DNA of 39,597 bases from CBDDBH01 sp965225625 (GCA_965225625.1 CBDDBH010000007.1:1-39597); one strand, 5' to 3'. Positions 16,212 through 25,478 are shown, counted from the stretch's first letter. Notes: generated by a model from the letters alone, not told the origin. Program-made: numbers and translations.

Positions 16212-18140
16212 GTGGGACGCGCTGCCTTTATACCATCGCTATTATTATTGCTAATCGTTGACGCCACAGCCAACGACTGGCCAGTGCACAGTGCCGACAA
16301 AGCCGGGACTCGCTACTCGCAGCTTACACAGATAAACCGCGAAAATGTCACTGATCTGAAACGGGCGTGGACCTATCGCAATGGCGAAATGCAGCGCCGC
16401 GGTGCGGCCTACGCACTCAGCATGGAGCAGAACATACCCATTCTTGTTGGCGGGCAGCTGATCGTGTGTACGCCTTTCAATCGCGTAATTGCGTTGGACC
16501 CGGCAACGGGCGAGGAGCGCTGGACATTTGACCCGGAGCTACGAATGGACTTCGAGATGCCGTCCAATTATGCCTGCCGCGGGGTCGCGCAGTGGGTGGA
16601 TCCCGAAGCCGACGATGACGCGATTTGCCAGCATCGCCTGCTGTTTGGCACCAACGACCTGCGGATATTCGCCATCGATGCGACAAGCGGTCAGCGCTGC
16701 CCTCAGTTTGGCGATAACGGTGAGGTCAGGACACAAGCCGGTGAAGCGCAGGCCTACGCTGGAGAAATCCGATTCCTGATGCCCCCGGCGATTATCAACG
16801 GTGTCGCCGTGTTCGGCTCGGCATCCTCAGATTACGGCCGAGCATACGGTATCAGCGGTAAGGTTCGCGCTATTGACGCGCGTTCTGGACACACGGTTTG
16901 GGAGTTTGACCCGATCCCGAAAGCTGCGACAGATCCGGCAGCCGAGACCTGGGGTAATGCCGACGGATTGCGCAGCGGCGGTGGCAATGTGTGGGGCAAT
17001 ATCGCGGCGGACGAGGAACGCGATCTGGTATTTCTACCCACCGCGAGCCCAACCGCCGACACCTACGGCGGGCATCGACACGGCAGCAATCTGTATTCGA
17101 GTTCTCTGTTGGCGCTGCGCGGCACGACCGGCGAACTCGTCTGGCACTATCAGATCGTCCACCACGATCTGTGGGGCTGGGACGTAGCGCCGCAACCCCT
17201 GCTGGTCGATTTACGCAAAGACAATCAGATCATCCCAGCGGTTGTACAAAACACGAAACAAGGTCTCATTTTCGTTTTCAATCGTGAAACGGGGGAGCCG
17301 GTATTTCCGATCGAGGAGCGGCCCGTACCGCAAGGTGATGTTCCCGGTGAGTGGTACTCACCCACCCAGCCCTTCCCCACCCGACCGCCACCGCTTATCA
17401 AACCTGCATTCCTACCCGAAGACGCATGGGGTCTGACGTTTTACGATCGCAACAGTTGCCGAAAGCAGATCGCGGCGCTCGACCACGGCAATATGTATGC
17501 GCCGCCCAGCCTGCGCGGAACGCTGATGAGCCCGTGGTCGGGTGGCGGACCCAACTGGGGCGGCCCGGCATACGATCCGCAGCGCCAGCTAATGATTGTG
17601 AACTCGACCCGGATCCTATCGGTACTGCGCCTGGTGCCGGTCGAGGAGACCAGCGTGGGCGACAAGCACTATTCCCCCACCGAACACAGCCTGTCGATCA
17701 TGGAAGGCACGCCGTATGCAGTGGAAAAATATTTCGTTACATCGCCGTTCGGCGCGCCGTGCAGTCCGCCGCCATGGGGCGCGTTGACGGCTGTTGACCT
17801 GTCTACCGGCAGCATAAAATGGGAGGTCGGACTCGGCTCGATCGAACGCATGCTGCCAGTTCCTCTACCGCTCGAGTGGGGCGTACCCAACGTCGGCGGC
17901 CCAATCATCACCGCCGGTGGCCTGATATTTATCGCTGCAACGTTTGATCAGAAATTCCGCGCTTTCGACATCGATACCGGCGAGAAACTCTGGCAGGTCA
18001 AGCTACCGGCCGGATCACAGACTGCCGCTATGACCTACATGGCGGACGGACGTCAATTTGTCGTGATCACCTCCGGCGGTCACGCCGACATCGGCAACGT
18101 TCGAGGCGATTACACCCTCGCCTACGCGCTCCCGGAATAA
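16212..18140 (+). CDS. PQQ-dependent dehydrogenase (glucose-dehydrogenase-like quinoprotein), secreted
   Basis: I take the GTG at 16212, preceded by AAAGGAG at ideal spacing; the upstream ATG at 16143 lies inside the beta-subunit gene. This gives 642 residues with a short signal peptide (FIPSLLLLLIVDATA) and an eight-bladed propeller built of W-motifs such as LDPATGEERWTFD and IDTGEKLWQVKLP. CRGVAQWVD, HHDLWGWDVAPQP and TKQGLIFVFNRETGEPVFPI match membrane glucose dehydrogenase-type quinoproteins and supply the active-site Asp and Lys. The five N-terminal helices of the membrane enzyme are absent, so this is a periplasmic form. It oxidises an alcohol, sugar or aldehyde and reduces quinone or cytochrome. 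It is likely co-transcribed with the dioxygenase genes. Confidence 0.87.
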   Translation: MGRAAFIPSLLLLLIVDATANDWPVHSADKAGTRYSQLTQINRENVTDLKRAWTYRNGEMQRRGAAYALSMEQNIPILVGGQLIVCTPFNRVIALDPATGEERWTFDPELRMDFEMPSNYACRGVAQWVDPEADDDAICQHRLLFGTNDLRIFAIDATSGQRCPQFGDNGEVRTQAGEAQAYAGEIRFLMPPAIINGVAVFGSASSDYGRAYGISGKVRAIDARSGHTVWEFDPIPKAATDPAAETWGNADGLRSGGGNVWGNIAADEERDLVFLPTASPTADTYGGHRHGSNLYSSSLLALRGTTGELVWHYQIVHHDLWGWDVAPQPLLVDLRKDNQIIPAVVQNTKQGLIFVFNRETGEPVFPIEERPVPQGDVPGEWYSPTQPFPTRPPPLIKPAFLPEDAWGLTFYDRNSCRKQIAALDHGNMYAPPSLRGTLMSPWSGGGPNWGGPAYDPQRQLMIVNSTRILSVLRLVPVEETSVGDKHYSPTEHSLSIMEGTPYAVEKYFVTSPFGAPCSPPPWGALTAVDLSTGSIKWEVGLGSIERMLPVPLPLEWGVPNVGGPIITAGGLIFIAATFDQKFRAFDIDTGEKLWQVKLPAGSQTAAMTYMADGRQFVVITSGGHADIGNVRGDYTLAYALPE

Positions 18141-18152
18141 AGCACCCACCGA

Positions 18153-19511
18153 TCAGGTATCAACCTCATCGAAGGCGACACGCAGCGCGGCCACCAGTTC
18201 ATCAACATGCTCGCGTTGGAACACCAACGGTGGCGAGATAATGAGCTTTGGTCCAACCGCACGCACGATTACGCCCTCGCGCTCGGCAACGTCGGCGAGT
18301 TTCTGGGAGAAACCGCTGGCCGGGTCGACTGATTCACGCGTTTTCTTATCGGTAACCAGATCAATGGCCATCATCAGCCCTTTACCTCGCACTTCTCCCA
18401 CGGAGGGATAGCGTTCTGCAAACGGCTGCAACTGTTGCAGGCAGTAGGCACCAACCTCAGCAGCATTACCCGGCAGATCTTCCGCCTCAACGATGGCAAG
18501 CGCGGCGAGCGCAGCAGCGCAGCCAACCGGGTGCCCGGAGTAGGTATAACCGTGCATGATCATGCCTTGCGGCCCATCGACATTCCACGCGTCAGCCACC
18601 CGCTCGTTGATCATGGTCGCTCCGATTGGTATGTAGCCAGAGCTGATCCCTTTGGCAAATGACATCAGGTCAGGCTTAACGCCCCAACCGCGCGAGCCAA
18701 ACATGTTGCCGCTGCGGCCAAAGCCGGTAACGACTTCATCGGCGATCAACAACACGCCGTGTTTGTCGCACACCTCGCGCACCAATGGCCAGAAATTCGG
18801 TGGCGGCACAATCACACCACCCGCACCCTGGATCGGCTCGGCAATGAATGCAGCTACCGTGTCCGCACCCTGATGTTCAATCTCCCGGTCCAATTGGCCG
18901 GCTACGATCTGGCCCAGCTCTTCCGGGTCATCGGTCCAGGGATTGCGATACAGCCAGGGCGCGTCGATGTGATAACAACCCGGTAGCAGCGGCTCGTAGG
19001 CGCGGCGATTGACGCCCGTGCCGGTGACGGACAAAGAGCCGAAATGAACGCCATGATAGGCGTGACGTAGGGAGATAAATTTAATGCGCTCCGGCTGCCC
19101 CATGAGGTTCCAATACTGTCGCGACAGCTTGAGCGCAGTCTCGTTGGAGTCGGACCCGCCCGAGGTGTAAAACACGTTGCACATGTTCTCGGGCGCAAGC
19201 ATGTCTATTAAGCGGTGCGACAACTCGATGGCCCTTTCGTTGGTGGTGTCGGTAAATCCTGAGTAATACGCGATCCGCTCAAGCTGGTCGGCAATGGCCT
19301 TATTGACTTCGGCGCGACCGTGGCCAACGTTTACACACCACAATCCCGCTTGCGAATCGAGGTAACGCTTATCATTGACGTCCCAGACATAGACGCCTTC
19401 GCCGCGGGCAATAACCAAGGGTGGGTTTTGCCGCGTCATGCTCGGTGCGGTCATCGGATGAAAGATCCGACCTGAACGGTTCTCAAAGATTTCGCTTTTC
19501 TCAACAGCCAT
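18153..19511 (-). CDS. Class III (omega) aminotransferase, PLP-dependent
   Basis: 452 residues of fold-type I aminotransferase. TSGGSDSNETALKLSRQYW (116-134) binds cofactor phosphate, RHAYHGVHFGS gives the aromatic stacking region, IADEVVTGFGRSG contains Asp258, and FAKGISSGYIPIG carries the PLP lysine K287. Sequence and length resemble putrescine/diamine, taurine or beta-alanine-pyruvate aminotransferases. The donor amine is not readable, although the PuuB-like oxidase in the window hints at polyamine use. A GGAG ribosome site precedes the ATG. It is convergent with the PQQ dehydrogenase, with 12 bp between stops. Confidence 0.9.
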   Translation of the reverse strand: MAVEKSEIFENRSGRIFHPMTAPSMTRQNPPLVIARGEGVYVWDVNDKRYLDSQAGLWCVNVGHGRAEVNKAIADQLERIAYYSGFTDTTNERAIELSHRLIDMLAPENMCNVFYTSGGSDSNETALKLSRQYWNLMGQPERIKFISLRHAYHGVHFGSLSVTGTGVNRRAYEPLLPGCYHIDAPWLYRNPWTDDPEELGQIVAGQLDREIEHQGADTVAAFIAEPIQGAGGVIVPPPNFWPLVREVCDKHGVLLIADEVVTGFGRSGNMFGSRGWGVKPDLMSFAKGISSGYIPIGATMINERVADAWNVDGPQGMIMHGYTYSGHPVGCAAALAALAIVEAEDLPGNAAEVGAYCLQQLQPFAERYPSVGEVRGKGLMMAIDLVTDKKTRESVDPASGFSQKLADVAEREGVIVRAVGPKLIISPPLVFQREHVDELVAALRVAFDEVDT

Positions 19512-19601
19512 GATTTTGCTCCGGTTTATGCTTGGCGACTGCCCGCGCGGGACTGCCTATATCATACGCCGACAGACCTGATGCACGACAATGGCTGTGG
19601 C

Positions 19602-20003
19602 TTATCCAGGCGCGTCGGGTAAGGTTTCATCAATATGCAGCCAGGATATCTGTTCGTGACGGTAGTCGTGGAAGCCTGCGGGAAAGGCCCCTGGATCGTC
19701 GAAGATCCCCACCGCTATGTAGATCCGTTCGGGACGGGGTTTGTAGCCAAAACAAACGCTTGAGCCGCACCGTTGGCAGAAACCACGCCAGCCCCGCTCG
19801 CTTGAATCGTAGCGTGTTACCTCCCCGCTCCACTGCACTTTACTGCTGTCGAAGGCGGCGTAAGTCGCCACGACCGCGCCCACTGCCCGACGGCACATAT
19901 CGCAGTGACAGTGCGTTACGCGCCGCGGGGCCACGCTCGCCTGGAACTTGATCGCCCCACACAGGCAACCACCGCTAATGTTGGTAGGCTCTTCAGTGCT
20001 CAT
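19602..20003 (-). CDS. GFA/CENP-V family zinc protein
   Basis: 133 residues with the full Cys pattern of the glutathione-dependent formaldehyde-activating family: GGCLCGAIKF, HCHCDMCRR and FCQRCGSS, giving two zinc sites in a beta-rich fold. Named after the enzyme that forms S-hydroxymethylglutathione, most members have no proven activity. It overlaps the end of the upstream methyltransferase gene by 11 bp and is the last gene of the minus-strand operon starting with the cupin. If a neighbouring oxygenase or demethylase releases formaldehyde, a detoxification role would fit; that is inference. Confidence 0.85.
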   Translation of the reverse strand: MSTEEPTNISGGCLCGAIKFQASVAPRRVTHCHCDMCRRAVGAVVATYAAFDSSKVQWSGEVTRYDSSERGWRGFCQRCGSSVCFGYKPRPERIYIAVGIFDDPGAFPAGFHDYRHEQISWLHIDETLPDAPG

Positions 20004-20841
20004 AGGTCACTACTTTCTCTCCGACGAAATTGTAGTGCGAATAGATAGGCGCAAACACACGGAAACGACTGAGGGCGGTCAGACCTTGTTCCAGGCGGAA
20101 GAAAAAATCGAACGCCGGATGCGACGGGAAAACCCGGAAATAGCGCACTGCGGATTTATGGATCCCCGCTGGCGCCAGTGCAGCCTGCAAGGCTTGAGCA
20201 GTTAGTATTCGCTCGTTACCCCAGATCGTCGTATGGCCATTGACATTCACTTCGACCGTAGTTTTGAAGCCGCGCTGCAGAAAGATCTGCAACTGCAACA
20301 ACGGATTTAGTGCATTGGCTTCAGAAAACACAATCTTGCCGCCGGGACGTAATAATTGACCAATCTTGGTCACGACTTCAGCGCGCGGCTCCAGATGATG
20401 GAAAGCCTGCTCCAGCCAAATGACGTCAAAACCCGCGGCGTCTTCAAATTGCAGAATCGGGCAGGCATGCATTGTGCACGCAAGTTTGCGACCCGAGCGT
20501 TGTTCAAGAAAACGCAAACGCTCATTGGCAACATCAACTTCATAAGGAAGAACGTCGATTCCCGTGACATCGGCGCCCAGCCAGGCAAACCATAAGGCTT
20601 CCGTACCTGTGCCGACGCCGACTTCCAATAAGCGCGGCGACTGGTTGTTGCCCAGCAATTGTTCGATTTCGCGAACCTGATTACGATACCAGTGACACAA
20701 TCGTTGCGTTTCCAATCCGCGCCACTTTTTATAGTAATCGCTCAGTAATTTTTGCGCCTCTTCGCTCAGCGTGGTTTGCCGCAACCAGATTTTCAGAAAA
20801 TCAGTGATGTCCTCGGCGGCATTAAAATCGCTCGATACCAT
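19993..20841 (-). CDS. Class I SAM-dependent methyltransferase
   Basis: 282 residues. A helical N-terminus (1-65) is followed by the SAM fold: LLEVGVGTGTEALWFAWLG (motif I, about 71-89), GADVTGIDVLPYEVDVA, FDVIWLEQAFHHLEPRAE and LLRPGGKIVFSEAN. The C-terminal third is rich in aromatic residues and probably forms the substrate cap. No specific substrate family is recognised. It starts only 9 bp after the acyl-CoA ligase stop and overlaps the GFA gene, so it is firmly in that operon; a methylated or demethylated carboxylic acid as pathway intermediate is possible. Confidence 0.82.
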   Translation of the reverse strand: MVSSDFNAAEDITDFLKIWLRQTTLSEEAQKLLSDYYKKWRGLETQRLCHWYRNQVREIEQLLGNNQSPRLLEVGVGTGTEALWFAWLGADVTGIDVLPYEVDVANERLRFLEQRSGRKLACTMHACPILQFEDAAGFDVIWLEQAFHHLEPRAEVVTKIGQLLRPGGKIVFSEANALNPLLQLQIFLQRGFKTTVEVNVNGHTTIWGNERILTAQALQAALAPAGIHKSAVRYFRVFPSHPAFDFFFRLEQGLTALSRFRVFAPIYSHYNFVGEKVVTYEH

Positions 20842-20850
20842 GGTTGGTGT

Positions 20851-22389
20851 TTAAAGGCGCCGGAGCTGCTTCTTGTCAATTTTACCAACCACCGTTTTTG
20901 GCAACTCCTGCAGCACATTGATCCGGGTCGGGACTTTATACTTGGCCAAATTTTCGCGGCAATAGGCAATTAAATCAGACTCTGATGCAGTGGCCTGTGG
21001 CAGCAACGTCACATAAGCAACGACGACTTCGCCCCGGTAGTCGTCGGCGATGCCGACCGCGGCCGCTTCGCGCACGGCTGCATGAGCCAGCAGCACGTCA
21101 TCGATTTCGCGCGGGTACACGTTATACCCACTGACGATGACCATGTCCTTCTTGCGGTCGCGTATATATAGATAGCCATCCTCGTCGAATTCGCCGATGT
21201 CACCGGTGTATAACCAGCCATCACGCAGACTCTGAGCGTTTTCCGTCGGCCGGTTGCGGTAACCACTCATAATCTGCGGTCCGCGGGCACGGATCTCTCC
21301 GGCCACGCCAGCTGCCAGGACCTTGGTGCCGGATTCAGCGTCAACGACTTCCACTTGCGTCTGGGGTACGGCAACGCCAACCGAGCCGGGTTTTCGTATG
21401 CCGTTTAATGGATTGAATGTCAGTACCGGGCCCGCTTCGGTCTGCCCGTAACCCTCGGTGATAGGACAGCCGGTCGCGGCTTCCCATTGCCGCAGTACCT
21501 GCTCCGAGAGCGCCGCCGAGCCGGACACACAATAATGTAACGATGAGAAATCAGTGTCGGCAAATGACGCGTGGGCCATCATGCCGATGTAAACGGTGGG
21601 ACCGGCTGGCAGGATGGTAATTCGCTGGGATTCAAGCGCTTCAAGTACGGTCTGCGGGTGATAATGCGGCAATACGATCAAGCACGCGCGCGAATAGACA
21701 AAGTTGTACAGACAAACGTGCATCGCAAAAACGTGGAACATTGGCATCATGCAGACGATGCGCTCTTGATCCGGGCGGGTCGGCACCAGGGCCTGCAGCT
21801 GACTGATATTGATCATGGTTTGTTCGTGTGTGATGTTCACGCCCTTGGCGAGTCCGGTCGTACCACCGGTATACAAAAGACTACCCAGGGCCGAGGGCGC
21901 CGGTAATGGCAAACTGTATTCATCACCTTGTCGCCAGCTATCCAACGATCTGCCGTGCGCGCCGCCCACTTTGACTGTGTGCCGCGGTTCACTCGCATCG
22001 ATGATTGGCGCGATGGTGCTCTCACATTCCGCGTCGTAGATGAATATCGACGGCTCGGCATCGTCGATGATCTGAGCCAACTCCCGTTGCGTGTAAAGTG
22101 GGTTCAGTGGTACCGCCTGTGCGCCCGCGGCATGGACCGCATACAGGGCAATCGCCATGTCGATGGAGTTGCCGCAGATTAATACGACCCGGTTACCGGC
22201 GGCACCGGCATCGATCAACTCGTTGGCAAAACCGGCAACACAACGGCGAAACTCGCTAAAGCTAAGCTGACTCTCACCGCTGACGAGTGCGACGGCGTCC
22301 CCGGCTTTGGCGGCCGCATCGGCCAGCATGTGCACCGACGTCTCGTGCACCTGAGGCATGGATAGCGCAGGCATTATCGGCGCCTTCAT
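20851..22389 (-). CDS. Acyl-CoA synthetase / AMP-dependent ligase (ANL superfamily)
   Basis: 512 residues. Adenylation motifs in order: SLLYTGGTTGLAKGVNITHE (P-loop), EGYGQTEAGPVL, LYTGDIGEFDEDGYLYIRDR with the hinge, KKDMVIVSGYNVYPREID, and the C-terminal lysine in PKTVVGKIDKKQL. This is the long-chain-fatty-acid or aryl-CoA ligase layout: carboxylate plus ATP plus CoA gives acyl-CoA. The ATG at 22389 is used, although ATG at 22374 with an AAGG site upstream is also plausible. It lies between an MFS transporter (12 bp) and a methyltransferase (9 bp) in one operon, so it probably activates the acid that the MFS protein imports. Confidence 0.88.
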   Translation of the reverse strand: MKAPIMPALSMPQVHETSVHMLADAAAKAGDAVALVSGESQLSFSEFRRCVAGFANELIDAGAAGNRVVLICGNSIDMAIALYAVHAAGAQAVPLNPLYTQRELAQIIDDAEPSIFIYDAECESTIAPIIDASEPRHTVKVGGAHGRSLDSWRQGDEYSLPLPAPSALGSLLYTGGTTGLAKGVNITHEQTMINISQLQALVPTRPDQERIVCMMPMFHVFAMHVCLYNFVYSRACLIVLPHYHPQTVLEALESQRITILPAGPTVYIGMMAHASFADTDFSSLHYCVSGSAALSEQVLRQWEAATGCPITEGYGQTEAGPVLTFNPLNGIRKPGSVGVAVPQTQVEVVDAESGTKVLAAGVAGEIRARGPQIMSGYRNRPTENAQSLRDGWLYTGDIGEFDEDGYLYIRDRKKDMVIVSGYNVYPREIDDVLLAHAAVREAAAVGIADDYRGEVVVAYVTLLPQATASESDLIAYCRENLAKYKVPTRINVLQELPKTVVGKIDKKQLRRL

Positions 22390-22401
22390 ACAATCTGCGG
22401 A

Positions 22402-23577
22402 TCAGCTGGTGCTTGGCGCAGCCGTGAGATTGTTTCTGCCGGCGAACAGCGCGCCGAGCATGAATACCAGCGACAAGGCCAGAAATAGCGCGGTTACTTG
22501 GAATACTACCGCGAATCCATCACTGAGCAGGCCTGCCACTATCGCGGGCCCTACGCCCGAGCCCAACCCGGCGATTGCGTTGAGCAACACCAGCGGGCGA
22601 CCGTCGCGATCAAACGCGGCCAGCAGTCCAAACTGGTAAGGAACGTACATGTACCAGCCCAGCGAAAACAACGCCGTGGCGAAAACGTAGCCGTAATAGC
22701 TAAAACCGTCATACAGAAGTGCAATCGCCACCAATTGGGCCCCGGCTGAAAAGATCAGCGGCAATGCACGGCCCAGGCGAATGTTCAGGGCCGCGGCCGC
22801 ATAGGCACCGAGCAGTCCGCCGATCAGCCCCAAACTGAGCGCCGCACCAGTCTGCTGCTGCGTGAGGTCGCCGATGTCCATACCAATCGGTGCTATGTAA
22901 GTCCAAAATCCACCGAGTGCGGTAAAAAAGAAGATCAGCCCGACGAAAACCACTCCGCACAGAATCCAGCGGAACCGGTCATTGCCCTCGCCGGCAACCG
23001 CCGGCGCCAACCAGCGACGATCCGGGATTTTGCGGGTCAGCACGAGTAACGTGAACAACTCGATGACACATAAACCGGCAAAAATTCCACCAACACCAAA
23101 TGCTTCGTTCACCCGCGGAAAACCGTAGACGCCGGCCATGGAAAATAACACTTGAAAACCCACGAACAATCCAAAATTTCTATCAATTGCCCGGGTCTGG
23201 CCGAGCGCATAGGCACCGAAAGAGATGGCAATTCCGCCCGCTAGCCCGCTGAGCGCGCGTAACGCCAGAAAAGAGTAGTAGTCGGTAACAAAAACGCAGG
23301 CGAGGTCACCAACGAATAATCCGATTACGCCGATGCGGGCCAGGCCCTGCCATGACAAGCGCGGCAATAGCCACAAACAGCACACAGAGCCCACGCCTAA
23401 ACCTATCAACTGGGCCGTCGCCATCAGCCCAATCTGCTGCTGCGTGAAACCGAGATCTGCTACCACGCCGACAACGATCGCCGGCAATACAAGAAACGCG
23501 CTCACACCCAGTGAGCCGGTAACTATAATCGCCGCCAAGGCGACGGGGGTGTCGATCGATGTAGAGTCTGAACTCAT
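22402..23577 (-). CDS. MFS transporter
   Basis: 391 residues with twelve predicted hydrophobic helices in two halves (for example VALAAIIVTGSLGVSAFLVL and ATALFSLGWYMYVPYQFGLL). LGFTQQQIGLMATAQLIGLG matches the first loop/helix 2 region of the family. AGGAGGG lies at a suitable distance before the ATG, inside the end of the cupin gene. The protein is probably a proton-coupled importer or exporter of a small organic acid, judged by the acyl-CoA ligase that follows 12 bp later. The specific solute is unknown. Confidence 0.85.
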   Translation of the reverse strand: MSSDSTSIDTPVALAAIIVTGSLGVSAFLVLPAIVVGVVADLGFTQQQIGLMATAQLIGLGVGSVCCLWLLPRLSWQGLARIGVIGLFVGDLACVFVTDYYSFLALRALSGLAGGIAISFGAYALGQTRAIDRNFGLFVGFQVLFSMAGVYGFPRVNEAFGVGGIFAGLCVIELFTLLVLTRKIPDRRWLAPAVAGEGNDRFRWILCGVVFVGLIFFFTALGGFWTYIAPIGMDIGDLTQQQTGAALSLGLIGGLLGAYAAAALNIRLGRALPLIFSAGAQLVAIALLYDGFSYYGYVFATALFSLGWYMYVPYQFGLLAAFDRDGRPLVLLNAIAGLGSGVGPAIVAGLLSDGFAVVFQVTALFLALSLVFMLGALFAGRNNLTAAPSTS

Positions 23578-23584
23578 GCAGGCG

Positions 23585-24076
23585 CTATCCCTCCTGGGTG
23601 GCGAATTTCATTCGCTGCTGAATTTCCGCGACATCCGCGGGACGCTCAAACGGCTCTGGTAACGAATCGCCGGGCGTTCGCGGCCGACCAATACTCGCAA
23701 ACCATTCCTCTAATCCGGAAGGAAAAATAGTCCACCAAAGACGCATGGGGATCGTGCCGGTGTTCTCCACATAATGCTGCACGTATGGACCGACCAGAAT
23801 GGTACTCTCGGGCTCGAGTTCATAAACGGCATCATCGATTTCGGCTCGACCGCGACCTGCGTAAACGAAAATCATTTCGTGATTATCCTGATGCCCGTGT
23901 TTGCGCACACTCGCGCCGGGTTCCAGCACCTGGATACCTGCCGTAAACATGTCGACAGAGGAATTCTCCGGGCTGAATTTAACGGTGGAATACCCACGTG
24001 AGGGCTGCGGTTGCCAATAGGAATTGCCATCATCGGGTCCGAGTACGAGTGCGGGGCCTTTGGGTTGTACGTTCAT
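23585..24076 (-). CDS. Cupin-domain protein
   Basis: 163 residues from the ATG at 24076, which has GGAG upstream; a start at 24100 adds eight unconserved residues. A single double-stranded beta-helix with motif 1 VRKHGHQDNHEMIFVYAGRG (His, His and Glu as metal ligands) and motif 2 VGPYVQHYVENTGTIPMRL (His). That points to a metal-binding cupin, either a sensor-like or small dioxygenase/isomerase protein. It is the first gene of the minus-strand operon with MFS, acyl-CoA ligase, methyltransferase and GFA genes (7 bp before the MFS start). The substrate is unknown. Confidence 0.82.
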   Translation of the reverse strand: MNVQPKGPALVLGPDDGNSYWQPQPSRGYSTVKFSPENSSVDMFTAGIQVLEPGASVRKHGHQDNHEMIFVYAGRGRAEIDDAVYELEPESTILVGPYVQHYVENTGTIPMRLWWTIFPSGLEEWFASIGRPRTPGDSLPEPFERPADVAEIQQRMKFATQEG

Positions 24077-24254
24077 GGGTAATCTCCGTTGGCTCAGCAC
24101 CTACTTGCCGAGCGCCGACGATAGAATACTATTAAACGCTATGGAATTACTTGCTCGATCCGCGGCCCGAGCGCTTGTCGCTGCCAACACGATTCCGAAC
24201 GACGCGAGCTTGCGACCACAGGGCCATAACGACCATAACAAACAAGGCTGAGAT

Positions 24255-24653
24255 ATGCTCACGGAAAAACTGAAGAACCAGGTTTATAAAGGGAACATTG
24301 AGTTCTTCATTGAAGACACGAGTGAAGATCGTGTGCTCGCCCGGATGCCGGTTAACCCCGGCATTCTGAATCCATTCGGCATCGTCCATGCTGGCGCCAT
24401 GCTCTGGTTCGCTGATGTGGCCGCCTCTTTGCTTGCTGCCCAACGGACCAAGCCGGACGACGACGGCCGTGGATTTCCGCTGGCCATTGATCTGCATACG
24501 ACATTGCTTGGCAATCAGAGTGACGGCGAACTACGTGCGGAGGCCAAATTCGTGCGTGCCGGAAAACGCGTCCTGGTCGTGCGCACGCGGGTCACGGGCG
24601 AGAACGAGCGCCTCCTTTGCGAGGTAACGACTTCACATATACCGGCAACATAA
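24255..24653 (+). CDS. PaaI-type hotdog thioesterase
   Basis: 132 residues. The hotdog core has NPFGIVHAGAMLWFADVAAS, the conserved HAG helix cap with the catalytic acid in the following helix, as in PaaI/YbgC-like thioesterases that hydrolyse phenylacetyl-CoA or other acyl-CoA. AAGG precedes the ATG. It is divergent from the cupin operon and followed 9 bp later by the exported methyltransferase-fold gene. A housekeeping role removing stalled acyl-CoA esters of the neighbouring pathway would fit. Confidence 0.85.
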   Translation: MLTEKLKNQVYKGNIEFFIEDTSEDRVLARMPVNPGILNPFGIVHAGAMLWFADVAASLLAAQRTKPDDDGRGFPLAIDLHTTLLGNQSDGELRAEAKFVRAGKRVLVVRTRVTGENERLLCEVTTSHIPAT

Positions 24654-24662
24654 GGAGACAAC

Positions 24663-25439
24663 ATGAGAATTTCAAATCTGAGCACAATTGCGGTTATCTG
24701 CCTACTGAGCAATGTGGCCGCAAGCGGCGGCGAGCCCGCAGACGACTCTATACTCCAAGCACTTGCTCAAGCGGGCCGCAGCGACGCCGATCGCGATCGC
24801 GACAAGCACAGCCGACCGGATGAGGTATTGGCGTTTTTTGGTGTAAAACCCGGGATGATAATCGCCGATTTAATGTCCGGGGGCGGCTATTACTCTGAGA
24901 TCATGGCCTACGCGGTAGGACCACAAGGTAGAGTAATCGCCCACAACAATACCGGCTACTTAAAATTCGCCGGCGATGAGCCCGATAAGCGATTTAACGA
25001 CAATCGCCTCCCCAACGTCGAGCGTTTGAATACCGAACTGGAAACACTCGGACTTCCCGAAGGTGAACTCGACATGATTGTGTTGGTGATGAGTTATCAC
25101 GACATCTATTGGGAAGACGCTGAGTATGATTGGGCGCTAACCGATCGGGACCAGTTCTTCGCGGGGTTGCAAAGTAGCTTGAAGCCCGGTGGTATCGTGG
25201 CAATTGTTGACCACGCGGCGAAATCCAATACCGGCACAACCGCGGTCAATAAGCTGCATCGCATCGACGAGGAGTTCGCGCGTAAGGACTTCGAACAGGC
25301 TGGCTTCCACTTCGAGGGCGCATCGGATGTGTTGCGCAACCCAGATGACGCGCGCACCTTAGGCGTCTTCGACGACGCCGTCAAAGGCCAGACGGACCGC
25401 TTTGTCTACCGGTTCAGTAAGATCAGCACGGACTTGTAG
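24663..25439 (+). CDS. Exported protein with class I methyltransferase fold (COG4798-like)
   Basis: 258 residues. The first about 22 form a signal peptide (MRISNLSTIAVICLLSNVAA), so the protein should be periplasmic. The mature part begins DRDKHSRPDEVLAFFGVKPG, then IADLMSGGGYYSEIMAYAVG (a SAM motif I equivalent), VLVMSYHDIYW and LKPGGIVAIVDHAA. It matches the 'predicted methyltransferase' group that carries signal peptides. SAM is not expected in the periplasm, so whether it methylates anything is an open question. A perfect AAGGAGA site precedes the ATG; it is co-transcribed with the thioesterase. No clear terminator follows. Confidence 0.82.
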   Translation: MRISNLSTIAVICLLSNVAASGGEPADDSILQALAQAGRSDADRDRDKHSRPDEVLAFFGVKPGMIIADLMSGGGYYSEIMAYAVGPQGRVIAHNNTGYLKFAGDEPDKRFNDNRLPNVERLNTELETLGLPEGELDMIVLVMSYHDIYWEDAEYDWALTDRDQFFAGLQSSLKPGGIVAIVDHAAKSNTGTTAVNKLHRIDEEFARKDFEQAGFHFEGASDVLRNPDDARTLGVFDDAVKGQTDRFVYRFSKISTDL

Positions 25440-25478
25440 CTTGGGCTTGACTCAGGCAAGGCGAGACAAAGATAAACC

